A DNA stretch of 64,000 bases from positions 1 to 64,000 of the forward strand of contig NZ_JACBZR010000003.1 of the NCBI RefSeq assembly GCF_013408335.1, read 5' to 3'. Shown piece after piece: positions 55,862-64,000 of the stretch. Every line of letters starts with the position of its first letter. Positions within the stretch are counted from its first letter, which is position 1. This stretch comes from Nocardioides panzhihuensis (lineage in GTDB: Bacteria; Actinomycetota; Actinomycetes; Propionibacteriales; Nocardioidaceae). The notes below the pieces were generated by a model. It was not told where the DNA came from. It saw nothing but the letters and a program-made list of their open reading frames with translations, and made no database searches. The position numbers were made by a program, and so were the translations under genes.

Positions 55862-56044
55862 TCAGGCTCCCTTCTCAGCAAGGCCAGCGGCCTTGGTCAG
55901 GTTTTTGGCCAGGGTCCGGGCGGCGGCGGGGGTGATGGTGTGGACGCCGACCTGGACATACGGCGTCCTCGCGGACGGGTCGACGACGATGTCGGGGGTG
56001 TTGGGCCCCGACCTGATGACGGTGACCTTGGGGCGCTTGGGCAT
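55862..56044 (-). CDS. Small hypothetical protein (element III)
   Basis: Same 60-residue product as at 10437-10619. Confidence 0.7.
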   Translation of the reverse strand: MPKRPKVTVIRSGPNTPDIVVDPSARTPYVQVGVHTITPAAARTLAKNLTKAAGLAEKGA

Positions 56045-56259
56045 CAGAACCAGCCCTTCGCCACTGGGTTGGTGCGCTTGACCGGCTTCTTGTTCCGGTA
56101 CGGGTCGGACGCTTTGCCGACCTTGGCCTTCTTGCCCGCGTGCGGGTCCTTGGAGCCGGGCAGCTTCTTCGCGACCTTCGCGCGGTGGGTCCGGGCGACG
56201 TGGCGTGCGGTGTCCTTGACGGTGCCGTGGCCGAACAGGCCGGTGTACTCGACAGCCAT
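56044..56259 (-). CDS. Small basic hypothetical protein (element III)
   Basis: Same 71-residue product as at 10619-10834. Confidence 0.68.
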   Translation of the reverse strand: MAVEYTGLFGHGTVKDTARHVARTHRAKVAKKLPGSKDPHAGKKAKVGKASDPYRNKKPVKRTNPVAKGWF

Positions 56260-56263
56260 GGCG

Positions 56264-56473
56264 TCACTTCACCCACTTGGGGAACTTGTAGTTCTCGGCC
56301 ATGTCGGCCTGCTTGAGGTAGACCTTGGCCAGGTCTTCGCAGGTCTTCGCGGCGGCAGGCTTGCCCTGCTCACGGAAGCGCGCGGCTCCCTTCTCGGCCA
56401 TCTCAGCCTCGCGGCGGAACTTCGCAGCCTGTTTCTTGAAGTCGGCCCGGGCGGCTGCCTTGTTGATCTTCAT
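56264..56473 (-). CDS. Small helical hypothetical protein (element III)
   Basis: Same 69-residue product as at 10839-11048. Confidence 0.68.
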   Translation of the reverse strand: MKINKAAARADFKKQAAKFRREAEMAEKGAARFREQGKPAAAKTCEDLAKVYLKQADMAENYKFPKWVK

Positions 56474-56484
56474 GACTAGTTCCT

Positions 56485-56880
56485 TTACCTCTCGGTGGTG
56501 GTGTTGTCAGGCCAGGGGTAGGAGGCGCCAGCTGCACGCGCGGTCGCGGCGATCACCAGCCGCAACGCGGTGCGGTCCAAGCCGGGCAGGACCTCGTTGA
56601 GGCAGACCGTGCGGTCGTAGGAGGCCAGGGACAGCGCGATGTCCAGCAGGCGACGCTCACCCCCGGAGAGGTAGCCACCGTCCGCGCGGTCGGCGTCGAT
56701 CCAGGCAGCGCCGGGCTCGACCCGGACCCACGACCCGTTCAGCAGGCGACCGCCCCAGGCACGGACCAGCAGCTCGACCGCAGCCTCGTCGGGAAGGGAG
56801 CCCTTCGCCCAGCGGCGCAGAGCGGCCGCGATCTCGGGCTTGGATGTCGGGATCTTCGCCAGGTTCTCAGGGGTGCTCAT
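56485..56880 (-). CDS. Hypothetical protein of the transfer operon (element III)
   Basis: Same 131-residue product as at 11060-11455. Confidence 0.72.
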   Translation of the reverse strand: MSTPENLAKIPTSKPEIAAALRRWAKGSLPDEAAVELLVRAWGGRLLNGSWVRVEPGAAWIDADRADGGYLSGGERRLLDIALSLASYDRTVCLNEVLPGLDRTALRLVIAATARAAGASYPWPDNTTTER

Positions 56881-57239
56881 GCTGCGGCCTCCGAGACGGT
56901 CCACACGCGCTCGGTGGTCGACATCTTCACGAACACCGTGGTCTCGCCACTGCCAGCAGGGACCCGACCGGACCAGTCGTGACGAATCAGCAGCCCGATC
57001 GCGTCAGCGACGTAGGCCCGGGCATCCTCGCTCAGGTAGAGCGCATCGGCGATCAGCTGTGCCGCGACAAGCCCAGCGGGCTCGATCTCCAGCAGCACAG
57101 CGGGTCGACGCTCCGGGGCCCCATGAGCGAGACGAACGTCCGTCCCCGCGCTCACCTTGAAGCCGTGCACGTCCACGTTCGGGACACACTCCAGGATGTT
57201 TGCGGCCCAGGTCAGATCCCACGACTTCGCGGTACTCAT
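56877..57239 (-). CDS. Hypothetical protein of the transfer operon (element III)
   Basis: Same 120-residue product as at 11452-11814. Confidence 0.72.
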   Translation of the reverse strand: MSTAKSWDLTWAANILECVPNVDVHGFKVSAGTDVRLAHGAPERRPAVLLEIEPAGLVAAQLIADALYLSEDARAYVADAIGLLIRHDWSGRVPAGSGETTVFVKMSTTERVWTVSEAAA

Positions 57240-57448
57240 CGGGCACCCCCGGCGATGTTCGAGGCGGCCGAGAGAGCCGACGTCATCGCCGTCTCGATCC
57301 CGTCCAGGATCGGCGCGCCGATCGTGGTCGAGGCCAACGAGAGACCGAGGACCGCACCGAAGGCGAGGACACCCGGGTGGGTGCCGCCCCAGCGGACCAT
57401 GAAGACAGCGACGATCAGGAAGATGATGAACAAAGGTGCGGTAACCAT
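57236..57448 (-). CDS. Small membrane protein (element III)
   Basis: Same 70-residue product as at 11811-12023. Confidence 0.7.
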   Translation of the reverse strand: MVTAPLFIIFLIVAVFMVRWGGTHPGVLAFGAVLGLSLASTTIGAPILDGIETAMTSALSAASNIAGGAR

Positions 57449-57463
57449 GACTAGATATGCCTT

Positions 57464-57751
57464 TCAGGCGGCCTCGGCCGGGACGGCCGGGCGAGGGTCG
57501 GTGATCGTGTAGACAGGCGCGGCCGAGATCGCCGCGTCGTGGTTGGCCTGCTGGACCAGCAGGTGCAGCAGTGCCGTCATCGCCCGGCGGTGGGCCCGCT
57601 TGGCGAGCGCGTCGGCCGGGTCAGCGAGCAGACGGCACTCGGCCTCGACCAGATCGACCTCAGCAGCGATCTGCGGCCACTCGGCTTCAATCGCGGCCAG
57701 GTCATCTCCGGTCGGCTCGTCTCGTGTGTTCGCGAAGTGGTCGGTGTGCAT
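57464..57751 (-). CDS. DUF6284-like small protein (element III)
   Basis: Same 95-residue product as at 12039-12326. Confidence 0.65.
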   Translation of the reverse strand: MHTDHFANTRDEPTGDDLAAIEAEWPQIAAEVDLVEAECRLLADPADALAKRAHRRAMTALLHLLVQQANHDAAISAAPVYTITDPRPAVPAEAA

Positions 57752-57821
57752 CGGGGTGGTTCCTTCCGGGTGATGAGCGGGTGTTGCTTGGTGGCCGGGC
57801 CGGGGCTGCCTCTGGGGCTCA

Positions 57822-57835
57822 CCCCGGGCCCGGGG
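57822..57835. promoter_or_regulatory. Perfect 14-bp GC palindrome (element III)
   Basis: CCCCGGGCCCGGGG, as at 12397-12410. Confidence 0.4.
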
Positions 57836-57843
57836 ATCGTGGG

Positions 57844-58107
57844 TCAGGCTCCGTACTTTCGGGAGCGGGCAACCTGACGACCGGCTTCGGTAAGGGCGAA
57901 CAAGGCATCGCCGGACGGGAAGGACCGGACGCAGCGGATGAGGCCGCGCTCAGCGAGACCCGTGATGACGCGGTGGTGGTGCTTCCGGGTGGCGATCTGG
58001 CCACGGTTGACCGTGTCGGCGGTGTCCTTGCGGGTCTGCCAGGCGGCGTACATCGCGTCGAGGGTCTTGCCCTGGTTGGCGGTGATGGTGGCGGTGGTCG
58101 TGATCAT
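57844..58107 (-). CDS. Small winged-helix-like protein (element III)
   Basis: Same 87-residue product as at 12419-12682. Confidence 0.7.
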   Translation of the reverse strand: MITTTATITANQGKTLDAMYAAWQTRKDTADTVNRGQIATRKHHHRVITGLAERGLIRCVRSFPSGDALFALTEAGRQVARSRKYGA

Positions 58108-58151
58108 CTTCATGCCCTTTCCGTGGCCTGGCAGCCGGGTGGCTGCCTGTG

Positions 58152-58267
58152 TTCTACCTAACAACGGAATGGCTCACCATGTCAACTGTTAGGTAGAAGT
58201 TTCTGCGAGAAATTTCCGCTCGGGCTGGGGTCGTGCGACAGTTGTCAGCGAAACTGTTAGGTCAGAA
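58152..58267. promoter_or_regulatory. Divergent promoter with operator inverted repeat (element III)
   Basis: TTCTACCTAACA (58152-58163) and TGTTAGGTAGAA (58187-58198), plus a third half site at 58255-58262. Confidence 0.75.
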
Positions 58268-58306
58268 CGAGCACACTGAATGGCGAAGGTCGAACTAGGG
58301 AGACGC

Positions 58307-59152
58307 ATGACAGACGGGCCAATCGACGCACTGGCGGGTGCGAAGCAGCAGCGGATCGCACGCGACATTCAGAACCAGATCGAGGCGGGGGTCCTACGTG
58401 ACGGCGAGGTCATGCCGTCGACCCGAACGCTCGCCGAGCAGACGGGTGCGAGCGTCTGGACGGTCAATGAGGCGATGAAGGCACTCGCAGAGATGGGGCT
58501 GGTGGAGAACCAGTCGCGTTCGCGCCGGATCGTGCGATCTGCGCACCTCACGCCCAAGGTGAGCGAGGCGGCTCCCCGGGCTCTGCTGATCGGCGGCTAC
58601 GCGGGTAGCGGCAAGACCGAGCTCGGGCGCATCCTCACCCGGCTGACGGGCTGGATGATCATCGACAAGGACACCATCACCCGCCCAGTTGTCGAGGTGG
58701 CTCTTGAGGCGTTGGGGGCTGAGTCGAGCGATCGGGAGTCGGAGACCTATTTGTCAAAGGTCCGGCCGCGTGAGTATGAGGCGCTGATGTCGACGGCGCA
58801 CGAAAACACGGCATGCGGCGCTGGTGCCGTCGTCACGGCTCCCTTCTTGCGTGAGTTCAAGGACGCGTCGTGGCTCGCGCGCCAGCAGGCGCAGTTTGCG
58901 GACGACGGATTACCCATGACCGTCGTGTGGGTCACCTGTGACGCGGACACGATGCTGACCTATGTACGTCGTCGGGGTGCAGCTCGTGACGCGCACAAGC
59001 TGGCCACCTGGGACGCGTACATGGAGGCGATTGACCTCACGTTCCGTCCAGTCGTGGACCATCACGTCATCGACAATTCGACATCTGCGGAGCCTCTTAA
59101 GGATCAGGCGGCGCGACTGATAGCAACGCTCGCCGAGGTGCCCGCGAAATGA
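58307..59152 (+). CDS. GntR-P-loop fusion regulator (element III)
   Basis: Same product and start choice as at 12882-13727 (alternative ATG at 58280). Confidence 0.82.
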   Translation: MTDGPIDALAGAKQQRIARDIQNQIEAGVLRDGEVMPSTRTLAEQTGASVWTVNEAMKALAEMGLVENQSRSRRIVRSAHLTPKVSEAAPRALLIGGYAGSGKTELGRILTRLTGWMIIDKDTITRPVVEVALEALGAESSDRESETYLSKVRPREYEALMSTAHENTACGAGAVVTAPFLREFKDASWLARQQAQFADDGLPMTVVWVTCDADTMLTYVRRRGAARDAHKLATWDAYMEAIDLTFRPVVDHHVIDNSTSAEPLKDQAARLIATLAEVPAK

Positions 59153-59721
59153 CTCGCGGGGTGATCCTCTACGGTCCGCCGGCCGCTGGGAAGGACACCG
59201 TCGACGCTGCCCTTCGAGCGCTGTCGGATGACTACGTCCACTTCGCGCGAATCAAGGTCGGCGAGGGTCGCCGAGAGGGCTACCGAATTACGACCAGCGC
59301 CGCGCTCCAAGAACTACGGGAGCGCGGCGGCGTCGTGTGGGAGAACAGCCGCTACGGTGCGACCTATGCGGTTGACAGGCCTGGCCTGATCGACGCGCTC
59401 GGCCATGGGGTGCCGGTCCTCCACCTAGGACAGGTCGAGGCGGTCGACGCGGTAGCCACGGCGGTCAGTGGAGCGCGTTGGGTTGTCGTTTCTCTCTGGT
59501 GTCCGGAGGATGTCGCAGTCGATCGGTTGCGGCAGCGGGGGAGTGCGGACGTTGCAGAGCGTCTGGAGGCATGGCGGGCGACGCCCGAACTGGGAGAGGC
59601 AGACCTCAGGTTCGATACATCCATGGTCGAGCCGCGTGATGCAGCGCGACGTATTGACGCACATGTTCGGAAGGCCTGCACGCTCGCCGATTCATTCCCC
59701 CCCGATTCCCCCCGAGGGTGA
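59149..59721 (+). CDS. Guanylate-kinase-like protein (element III)
   Basis: Same 190-residue product as at 13724-14296. Confidence 0.75.
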   Translation: MTRGVILYGPPAAGKDTVDAALRALSDDYVHFARIKVGEGRREGYRITTSAALQELRERGGVVWENSRYGATYAVDRPGLIDALGHGVPVLHLGQVEAVDAVATAVSGARWVVVSLWCPEDVAVDRLRQRGSADVAERLEAWRATPELGEADLRFDTSMVEPRDAARRIDAHVRKACTLADSFPPDSPRG

Positions 59722-59786
59722 AACGACATGCAATACATGCAACGCCTGCCAGGTGTTCTCAACCCATAGTTCTGGGTCTCCAAACC

Positions 59787-59831
59787 TTCGCAATGAGAAG
59801 GCCAGGGGTTCGAATCCCCTCAGCTCCACCA
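59787..59831 (+). other. att core: 3' part of tRNA-Ala(CGC), III/IV junction
   Basis: The same 45 bp as at 14362-14406. Confidence 0.8.
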
Positions 59832-59834
59832 AAG

Positions 59835-59883
59835 AAGAACCCCGCCTGACCTGCGGAAACGCAGAGAGTCAGGCGGGGTTCTT
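59835..59883. terminator. Strong bidirectional hairpin after int (element IV)
   Basis: Same stem-loop as at 14410-14458. Confidence 0.8.
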
Positions 59884-59900
59884 GCTTGTTTGTGCTGCCG

Positions 59901-61019
59901 TTATTCGGCGGATTCCCCCCGGATTCCCCCCGAGCCGTTCAGGCGGGCCAATCCGGCCTCATCTGCGACGGTCCCGAGGTGGTGCAGATAGATGTTTGTC
60001 GTCGCGATTGAGGCATGCCCCATCCATGCCTGAACCGTGGTCGCGGGCACGCCCTTCGCCAGCCACAGGCAGGCGGCCGTGTGGCGCAGATCGTGAATTC
60101 TGCGGCCGTGCGAGATCAGCTCCCAGTCGACGGCCCGCTTGACGGCGCTCGCGTGCAACCGGTGACCAGTGGCGGTGACGAACACCAGATCGCGGGTGGT
60201 GCGTCCGGCGATCAGGTCTTTGACGGTCGGGAGGATGCGGTCCGCGAGCGGCACGAATCGGGACTTCCCGGACTTGGTTGTCTTGGCTTCGCCTCCCTCG
60301 GGTGCTGCGCGTCGAACGTAGATGCCCGGCATGGGGTCGAATACGACGTCGCTCACTCGAACCTCACGCAGCTCCGACCAGCGGAGCCCGGTCCATCCCG
60401 CGACCAGCAGGATGTCCGAGAGTCGGGCGAGGTCGCGTGTTCGCTCTGCTGCTCGAATCAGACTGACGGAGTCCCTCGATGCGAGGTGGGCGGCATCGAG
60501 GACGAAGGTCTCTAGCTCGGTCTCGCTGAAGGGGTGCATCTCGGTGGCTACCTCACTTGCTTTGGGTACTCGGGTTGGTGTGACGGGGTTGTGCTGGACC
60601 ATGCGTTCTCGGACTGCCCATGCGAAGAACGAAGACAGTGACGCCCGGTAGCGCTTGACCGACTTCTCGGCGAGGCCTCGGCGGCGGAGCGCGACCAGCG
60701 CGCGGGAGACCTCGCGTTCGGTCACACTGCCGATCTGCAGGGCTGACAGCGCGGGCGGTGTTAGGCGCGGGAGCGCGGCATCTGCGGTGTACGTCTTGGG
60801 GGCGACGGTCGCCTTGCGCTCATCGAGCCACATCGGCAAGGCCTTGCGGACGGTGATCTGTCCGGCGCGGCGGTCGAACCCACCCGCGAGCGCGGCACGC
60901 TCGCGGGTGAGCCAGTCGACAGCCTCGCGGCGGGTGTCGAACATCTTTGTGCCGATGTCGACCCGACCTTGCTTCAGTCGCGCTTGCCAGCGACCGTTCG
61001 TCATCTTCCGGACGTTCAC
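59901..61019 (-). CDS. int: Tyrosine-type site-specific integrase (element IV)
   Basis: Same 372-residue product as at 14476-15594. Confidence 0.95.
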   Translation of the reverse strand: MNVRKMTNGRWQARLKQGRVDIGTKMFDTRREAVDWLTRERAALAGGFDRRAGQITVRKALPMWLDERKATVAPKTYTADAALPRLTPPALSALQIGSVTEREVSRALVALRRRGLAEKSVKRYRASLSSFFAWAVRERMVQHNPVTPTRVPKASEVATEMHPFSETELETFVLDAAHLASRDSVSLIRAAERTRDLARLSDILLVAGWTGLRWSELREVRVSDVVFDPMPGIYVRRAAPEGGEAKTTKSGKSRFVPLADRILPTVKDLIAGRTTRDLVFVTATGHRLHASAVKRAVDWELISHGRRIHDLRHTAACLWLAKGVPATTVQAWMGHASIATTNIYLHHLGTVADEAGLARLNGSGGIRGESAE

Positions 61020-61255
61020 GCGGCCACCTCCTCAAGCCAGGCGAGCACGTCGCTACGGCGATAGCGGGGCGAGTCAGGAGAGAGCCAGTAGACGCGAGGT
61101 CCCTTGCCGGTTGCCCGCCAGCGGCAGAGCGTCGACGGCGTCACCTTGAGCGCTTCGGCGACCTCGCGCGATGTCCAGAGGATCGGCAGCACATCGTTCG
61201 GGTCGTTGGCTGATCCCGCGACGGCCAGGTGATCGCGGCGGCTGATCTTGCTCAT
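61016..61255 (-). CDS. xis: Excisionase (element IV)
   Basis: Same 79-residue product as at 15591-15830. Confidence 0.9.
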   Translation of the reverse strand: MSKISRRDHLAVAGSANDPNDVLPILWTSREVAEALKVTPSTLCRWRATGKGPRVYWLSPDSPRYRRSDVLAWLEEVAA

Positions 61256-61299
61256 CAGTGGGCCTCCTTGGCGCTCGTGTTGTGGGTTGAGGTGGGGTG

Positions 61300-61507
61300 A
61301 GCCGTACCAGCCGTACCAGCCGTACCAACGGCGTGTTTCGGCTGGTCAGGTGCGGATTTTGGGTGGTACGGCTTTGGTACGGCTGGTACGGCTTGGGATT
61401 TCTGGTACGGCTTTGGTACGGCTCGATTTCCCAAGCCGTACCACTCGGAATCGTGGCCTGACCTCGGAAAACAGGGTCTTGGTACGGCTGGTACGGCTGG
61501 TACGGCT
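61300..61507. repeat. Iteron cluster copy (next to intact xis, element IV)
   Basis: Twelve iterons arranged as at 770-977. Confidence 0.75.
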
Positions 61508-61547
61508 TGGGGCCCTCGACGTGTCGCCGGTCGGGTGGGGTGGGTGG

Positions 61548-62777
61548 TCATCGACGGGCCTCCGGGTCGCAGGTCGGGTGTGTGCGGGTGCCGTCGTCGA
61601 TCGCGAGAGGTTGGCGGCAGATGAGGCAGGTTGGGGCGGGTGCGCAGTAGCGGGCCCAGGCGTCGGCGAACGCGGCACGCTGGTAGCCCTTGGCTTGTCC
61701 GGTGTCGAACCGGATCGTGTCGGATCGGATGTCGAAGTCGCGCAGCAGGAAACCGAGTTTCATCGCGGTCAGACCTTGCAGCGGGTTGGAGTAGGTCGCC
61801 CACGGTGCCTCGGGGTCGTCCTTGAGCCGGTCGAGCAGGACCGAGGTGGGCAGCGCTTCGGCGTCACCGAACGCGGTACGGCAGTCGGTCAGCAGTCGGG
61901 TTTGCAGGGTGGTCTGTGCGTTGGCGTCGCGGGTCTCGGTGAGGGTGACGCAGGCTTCGCGGCCGATCTCGGGCCAGTCGCCTCCGGCAAGGTCGGCGAT
62001 CGCGAGCAGAGGTTCCCAGGTGTCGGCGGCGCGGTCCTCGACCGGCATGTCCGGGGTGGCGGTGCCGAGGTGGTCATGATGCGCGACCACCCACTGGTTC
62101 AGCCGCTTTCGGAGGTTGTCCAGCGCTGGACCATCACGGCGAGTCCGGTACGGCGCGACGGACTCACCAGGCGCGCGACGACGCATCCGGATAACGACGG
62201 CGCGGTCCTCGATGGTGTCCGGCATCGCACCGATCCCAGCGAGGGCGGCCATGGCGAATGTCTGGATGCGCTCGACGCTCGAGTTAGCGGCGTTGTAGCG
62301 CAGCGCGGGCCGGTTGCGCTGGTGTCCGGCGTTGAGCAGGCCGCGTAGGTCTTCGTTCTCGCCTGCCTTGGGTCCGAAGATGGTGTCGGCCTCGTCGAGC
62401 AGGATCGTGGGCGGGTTCTTCGTCTTCATCCCGATGGAGCGGTAAACGGCGCTGGGTGAGGCGTTGACGGTGAGCAGCGGGTCATGGCAGGTCGCCTCGG
62501 CCAGGTCGAGCAGCCGCGACTTGCCGCATCGTTTCTCCGGGGCACGGATCACCAGGCGGGGCGCGTGGGCCCACACGGGTACGGCGTGGGTGGCGGCGAT
62601 CCAGAGAACGACCCCGGTCATGGCGTGAGCATCGGGGAGGATGACGTACTTCCCGATCGCATCGCGAACCTCGTTGAGCAGCAGCTCTCCCGCGTTGGGC
62701 GCGAAGTCGGCCGGGGTGAGCCTTTCCTCACCCGGGCTGACCGTGACGTTCTCGGCGGTGGTGGTGTCGTCGGCCAT
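61548..62777 (-). CDS. DUF3631 ATPase, 1,622-type copy (element IV)
   Basis: 409-residue product from the internal ATG with GGAGGAAC, identical to the other copies. Confidence 0.88.
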   Translation of the reverse strand: MADDTTTAENVTVSPGEERLTPADFAPNAGELLLNEVRDAIGKYVILPDAHAMTGVVLWIAATHAVPVWAHAPRLVIRAPEKRCGKSRLLDLAEATCHDPLLTVNASPSAVYRSIGMKTKNPPTILLDEADTIFGPKAGENEDLRGLLNAGHQRNRPALRYNAANSSVERIQTFAMAALAGIGAMPDTIEDRAVVIRMRRRAPGESVAPYRTRRDGPALDNLRKRLNQWVVAHHDHLGTATPDMPVEDRAADTWEPLLAIADLAGGDWPEIGREACVTLTETRDANAQTTLQTRLLTDCRTAFGDAEALPTSVLLDRLKDDPEAPWATYSNPLQGLTAMKLGFLLRDFDIRSDTIRFDTGQAKGYQRAAFADAWARYCAPAPTCLICRQPLAIDDGTRTHPTCDPEARR

Positions 62778-62877
62778 GGGTTGTTCCTCCGGGTTGGGTT
62801 CCGAGCGGCAGCACATCGTTCGGGTCGTTGGCTGATCCCGCGACGGCCAGGTGATCGCGGCGGCTGATCTTGCTCAT
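62728..62877 (-). pseudogene. xis' fragment fused out of frame to DUF3631 leader
   Basis: Same 49-codon chimera as at 576-725, overlapping the DUF3631 start at 62777. Confidence 0.7.
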
Positions 62878-62921
62878 CAGTGGGCCTCCTTGGCGCTCGT
62901 GTTGTGGGTTGAGGTGGGGTG

Positions 62922-63129
62922 AGCCGTACCAGCCGTACCAGCCGTACCAACGGCGTGTTTCGGCTGGTCAGGTGCGGATTTTGGGTGGTACGGCTTTGGT
63001 ACGGCTGGTACGGCTTGGGATTTCTGGTACGGCTTTGGTACGGCTCGATTTCCCAAGCCGTACCACTCGGAATCGTGGCCTGACCTCGGAAAACAGGGTC
63101 TTGGTACGGCTGGTACGGCTGGTACGGCT
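62922..63129. repeat. Iteron cluster copy
   Basis: Twelve iterons arranged as at 770-977. Confidence 0.75.
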
Positions 63130-63169
63130 TGGGGCCCTCGACGTGTCGCCGGTCGGGTGGGGTGGGTGG

Positions 63170-64000
63170 TCATCGACGGGCCTCCGGGTCGCAGGTCGGG
63201 TGTGTGCGGGTGCCGTCGTCGATCGCGAGAGGTTGGCGGCAGATGAGGCAGGTTGGGGCGGGTGCGCAGTAGCGGGCCCAGGCGTCGGCGAACGCGGCAC
63301 GCTGGTAGCCCTTGGCTTGTCCGGTGTCGAACCGGATCGTGTCGGATCGGATGTCGAAGTCGCGCAGCAGGAAACCGAGTTTCATCGCGGTCAGACCTTG
63401 CAGCGGGTTGGAGTAGGTCGCCCACGGTGCCTCGGGGTCGTCCTTGAGCCGGTCGAGCAGGACCGAGGTGGGCAGCGCTTCGGCGTCACCGAACGCGGTA
63501 CGGCAGTCGGTCAGCAGTCGGGTTTGCAGGGTGGTCTGTGCGTTGGCGTCGCGGGTCTCGGTGAGGGTGACGCAGGCTTCGCGGCCGATCTCGGGCCAGT
63601 CGCCTCCGGCAAGGTCGGCGATCGCGAGCAGAGGTTCCCAGGTGTCGGCGGCGCGGTCCTCGACCGGCATGTCCGGGGTGGCGGTGCCGAGGTGGTCATG
63701 ATGCGCGACCACCCACTGGTTCAGCCGCTTTCGGAGGTTGTCCAGCGCTGGACCATCACGGCGAGTCCGGTACGGCGCGACGGACTCACCAGGCGCGCGA
63801 CGACGCATCCGGATAACGACGGCGCGGTCCTCGATGGTGTCCGGCATCGCACCGATCCCAGCGAGGGCGGCCATGGCGAATGTCTGGATGCGCTCGACGC
63901 TCGAGTTAGCGGCGTTGTAGCGCAGCGCGGGCCGGTTGCGCTGGTGTCCGGCGTTGAGCAGGCCGCGTAGGTCTTCGTTCTCGCCTGCCTTGGGTCCGAA
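63170..64000 (-). CDS. DUF3631 ATPase, copy cut by the window end
   Basis: C-terminal part with the DUF3631 region and the zinc finger; the P-loop half lies outside the window. Confidence 0.85.
   Translation of the reverse strand, partial: FGPKAGENEDLRGLLNAGHQRNRPALRYNAANSSVERIQTFAMAALAGIGAMPDTIEDRAVVIRMRRRAPGESVAPYRTRRDGPALDNLRKRLNQWVVAHHDHLGTATPDMPVEDRAADTWEPLLAIADLAGGDWPEIGREACVTLTETRDANAQTTLQTRLLTDCRTAFGDAEALPTSVLLDRLKDDPEAPWATYSNPLQGLTAMKLGFLLRDFDIRSDTIRFDTGQAKGYQRAAFADAWARYCAPAPTCLICRQPLAIDDGTRTHPTCDPEARR

Larger units (their letters stand above)
59693..59934 (+). repeat. att arm repeat pairs flanking the III/IV junction
   Basis: GATTCCCCCCGA pairs at 59693-59716 and 59911-59934 enclose the att core, as at the other junctions. 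Confidence 0.55.
61184..64000. repeat. 1,622-bp DUF3631 module array, cut by window end (element IV)
   Basis: First unit 61184-62805; the second starts at 62806 and runs off the window. The junction at 62805/62806 is the same as in element I, so at least two copies are present. Confidence 0.95.

Overview
The window is high-GC actinomycete-type DNA made entirely of one mobile element, present as four tandem copies (two complete, two cut by the window edges). I see no chromosomal flank. The element has the layout of a pSAM2-like actinomycete integrative and conjugative element (AICE). Reading on the minus strand the order is: small-protein operon, FtsK/TraB-type DNA translocase, repeat-rich gap (candidate transfer locus), membrane protein with zinc finger and HTH, prim-pol replication protein, DUF3631 ATPase, iteron cluster, excisionase, tyrosine integrase, terminator and attachment site. 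A divergent plus-strand pair (GntR regulator fused to a P-loop domain, then a guanylate-kinase-like protein) lies between the operon promoter and the attachment site. The attachment core is the 3' part of a tRNA-Ala(CGC) gene, from the anticodon loop to CCA.

Layout. Element I: window start to 14406. Element II: 14407-46347 (31,941 bp). Element III: 46348-59831 (13,484 bp). Element IV: 59832 to the end. They are joined head to tail at identical att sites. Subtracting the internal duplications gives the same 11,861-bp core: 31,941 = 11,861 + 10 x 2,008 and 13,484 = 11,861 + 1,623.

The striking feature is amplification of one module, the iteron cluster plus the DUF3631 gene. Element II carries 11 tandem copies with a 2,008-bp period (15786-37873). 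Elements I, III and IV carry a different duplication of the same module with a 1,622-bp period (at least 4, exactly 2 and at least 2 copies). The two duplications have different breakpoints at both ends, so the same cassette was amplified at least twice independently. In the 2,008-bp array one junction base is A in eight junctions and G in the 5th and 10th, exactly 10,040 bp apart. This suggests that a five-unit block was itself duplicated.

How the genes probably work together (inference from family knowledge). Integrase and excisionase move the element in and out of the tRNA-Ala gene. Prim-pol and the DUF3631 ATPase replicate it, probably from the iteron cluster. The translocase with small membrane proteins transfers it between mycelia or cells. 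The GntR-type regulator represses through the TTCTACCTAACA inverted repeat. The amplified cassette would change dosage of both a replication ATPase and its putative binding sites. An assembly or concatemer artefact cannot be excluded from sequence alone.
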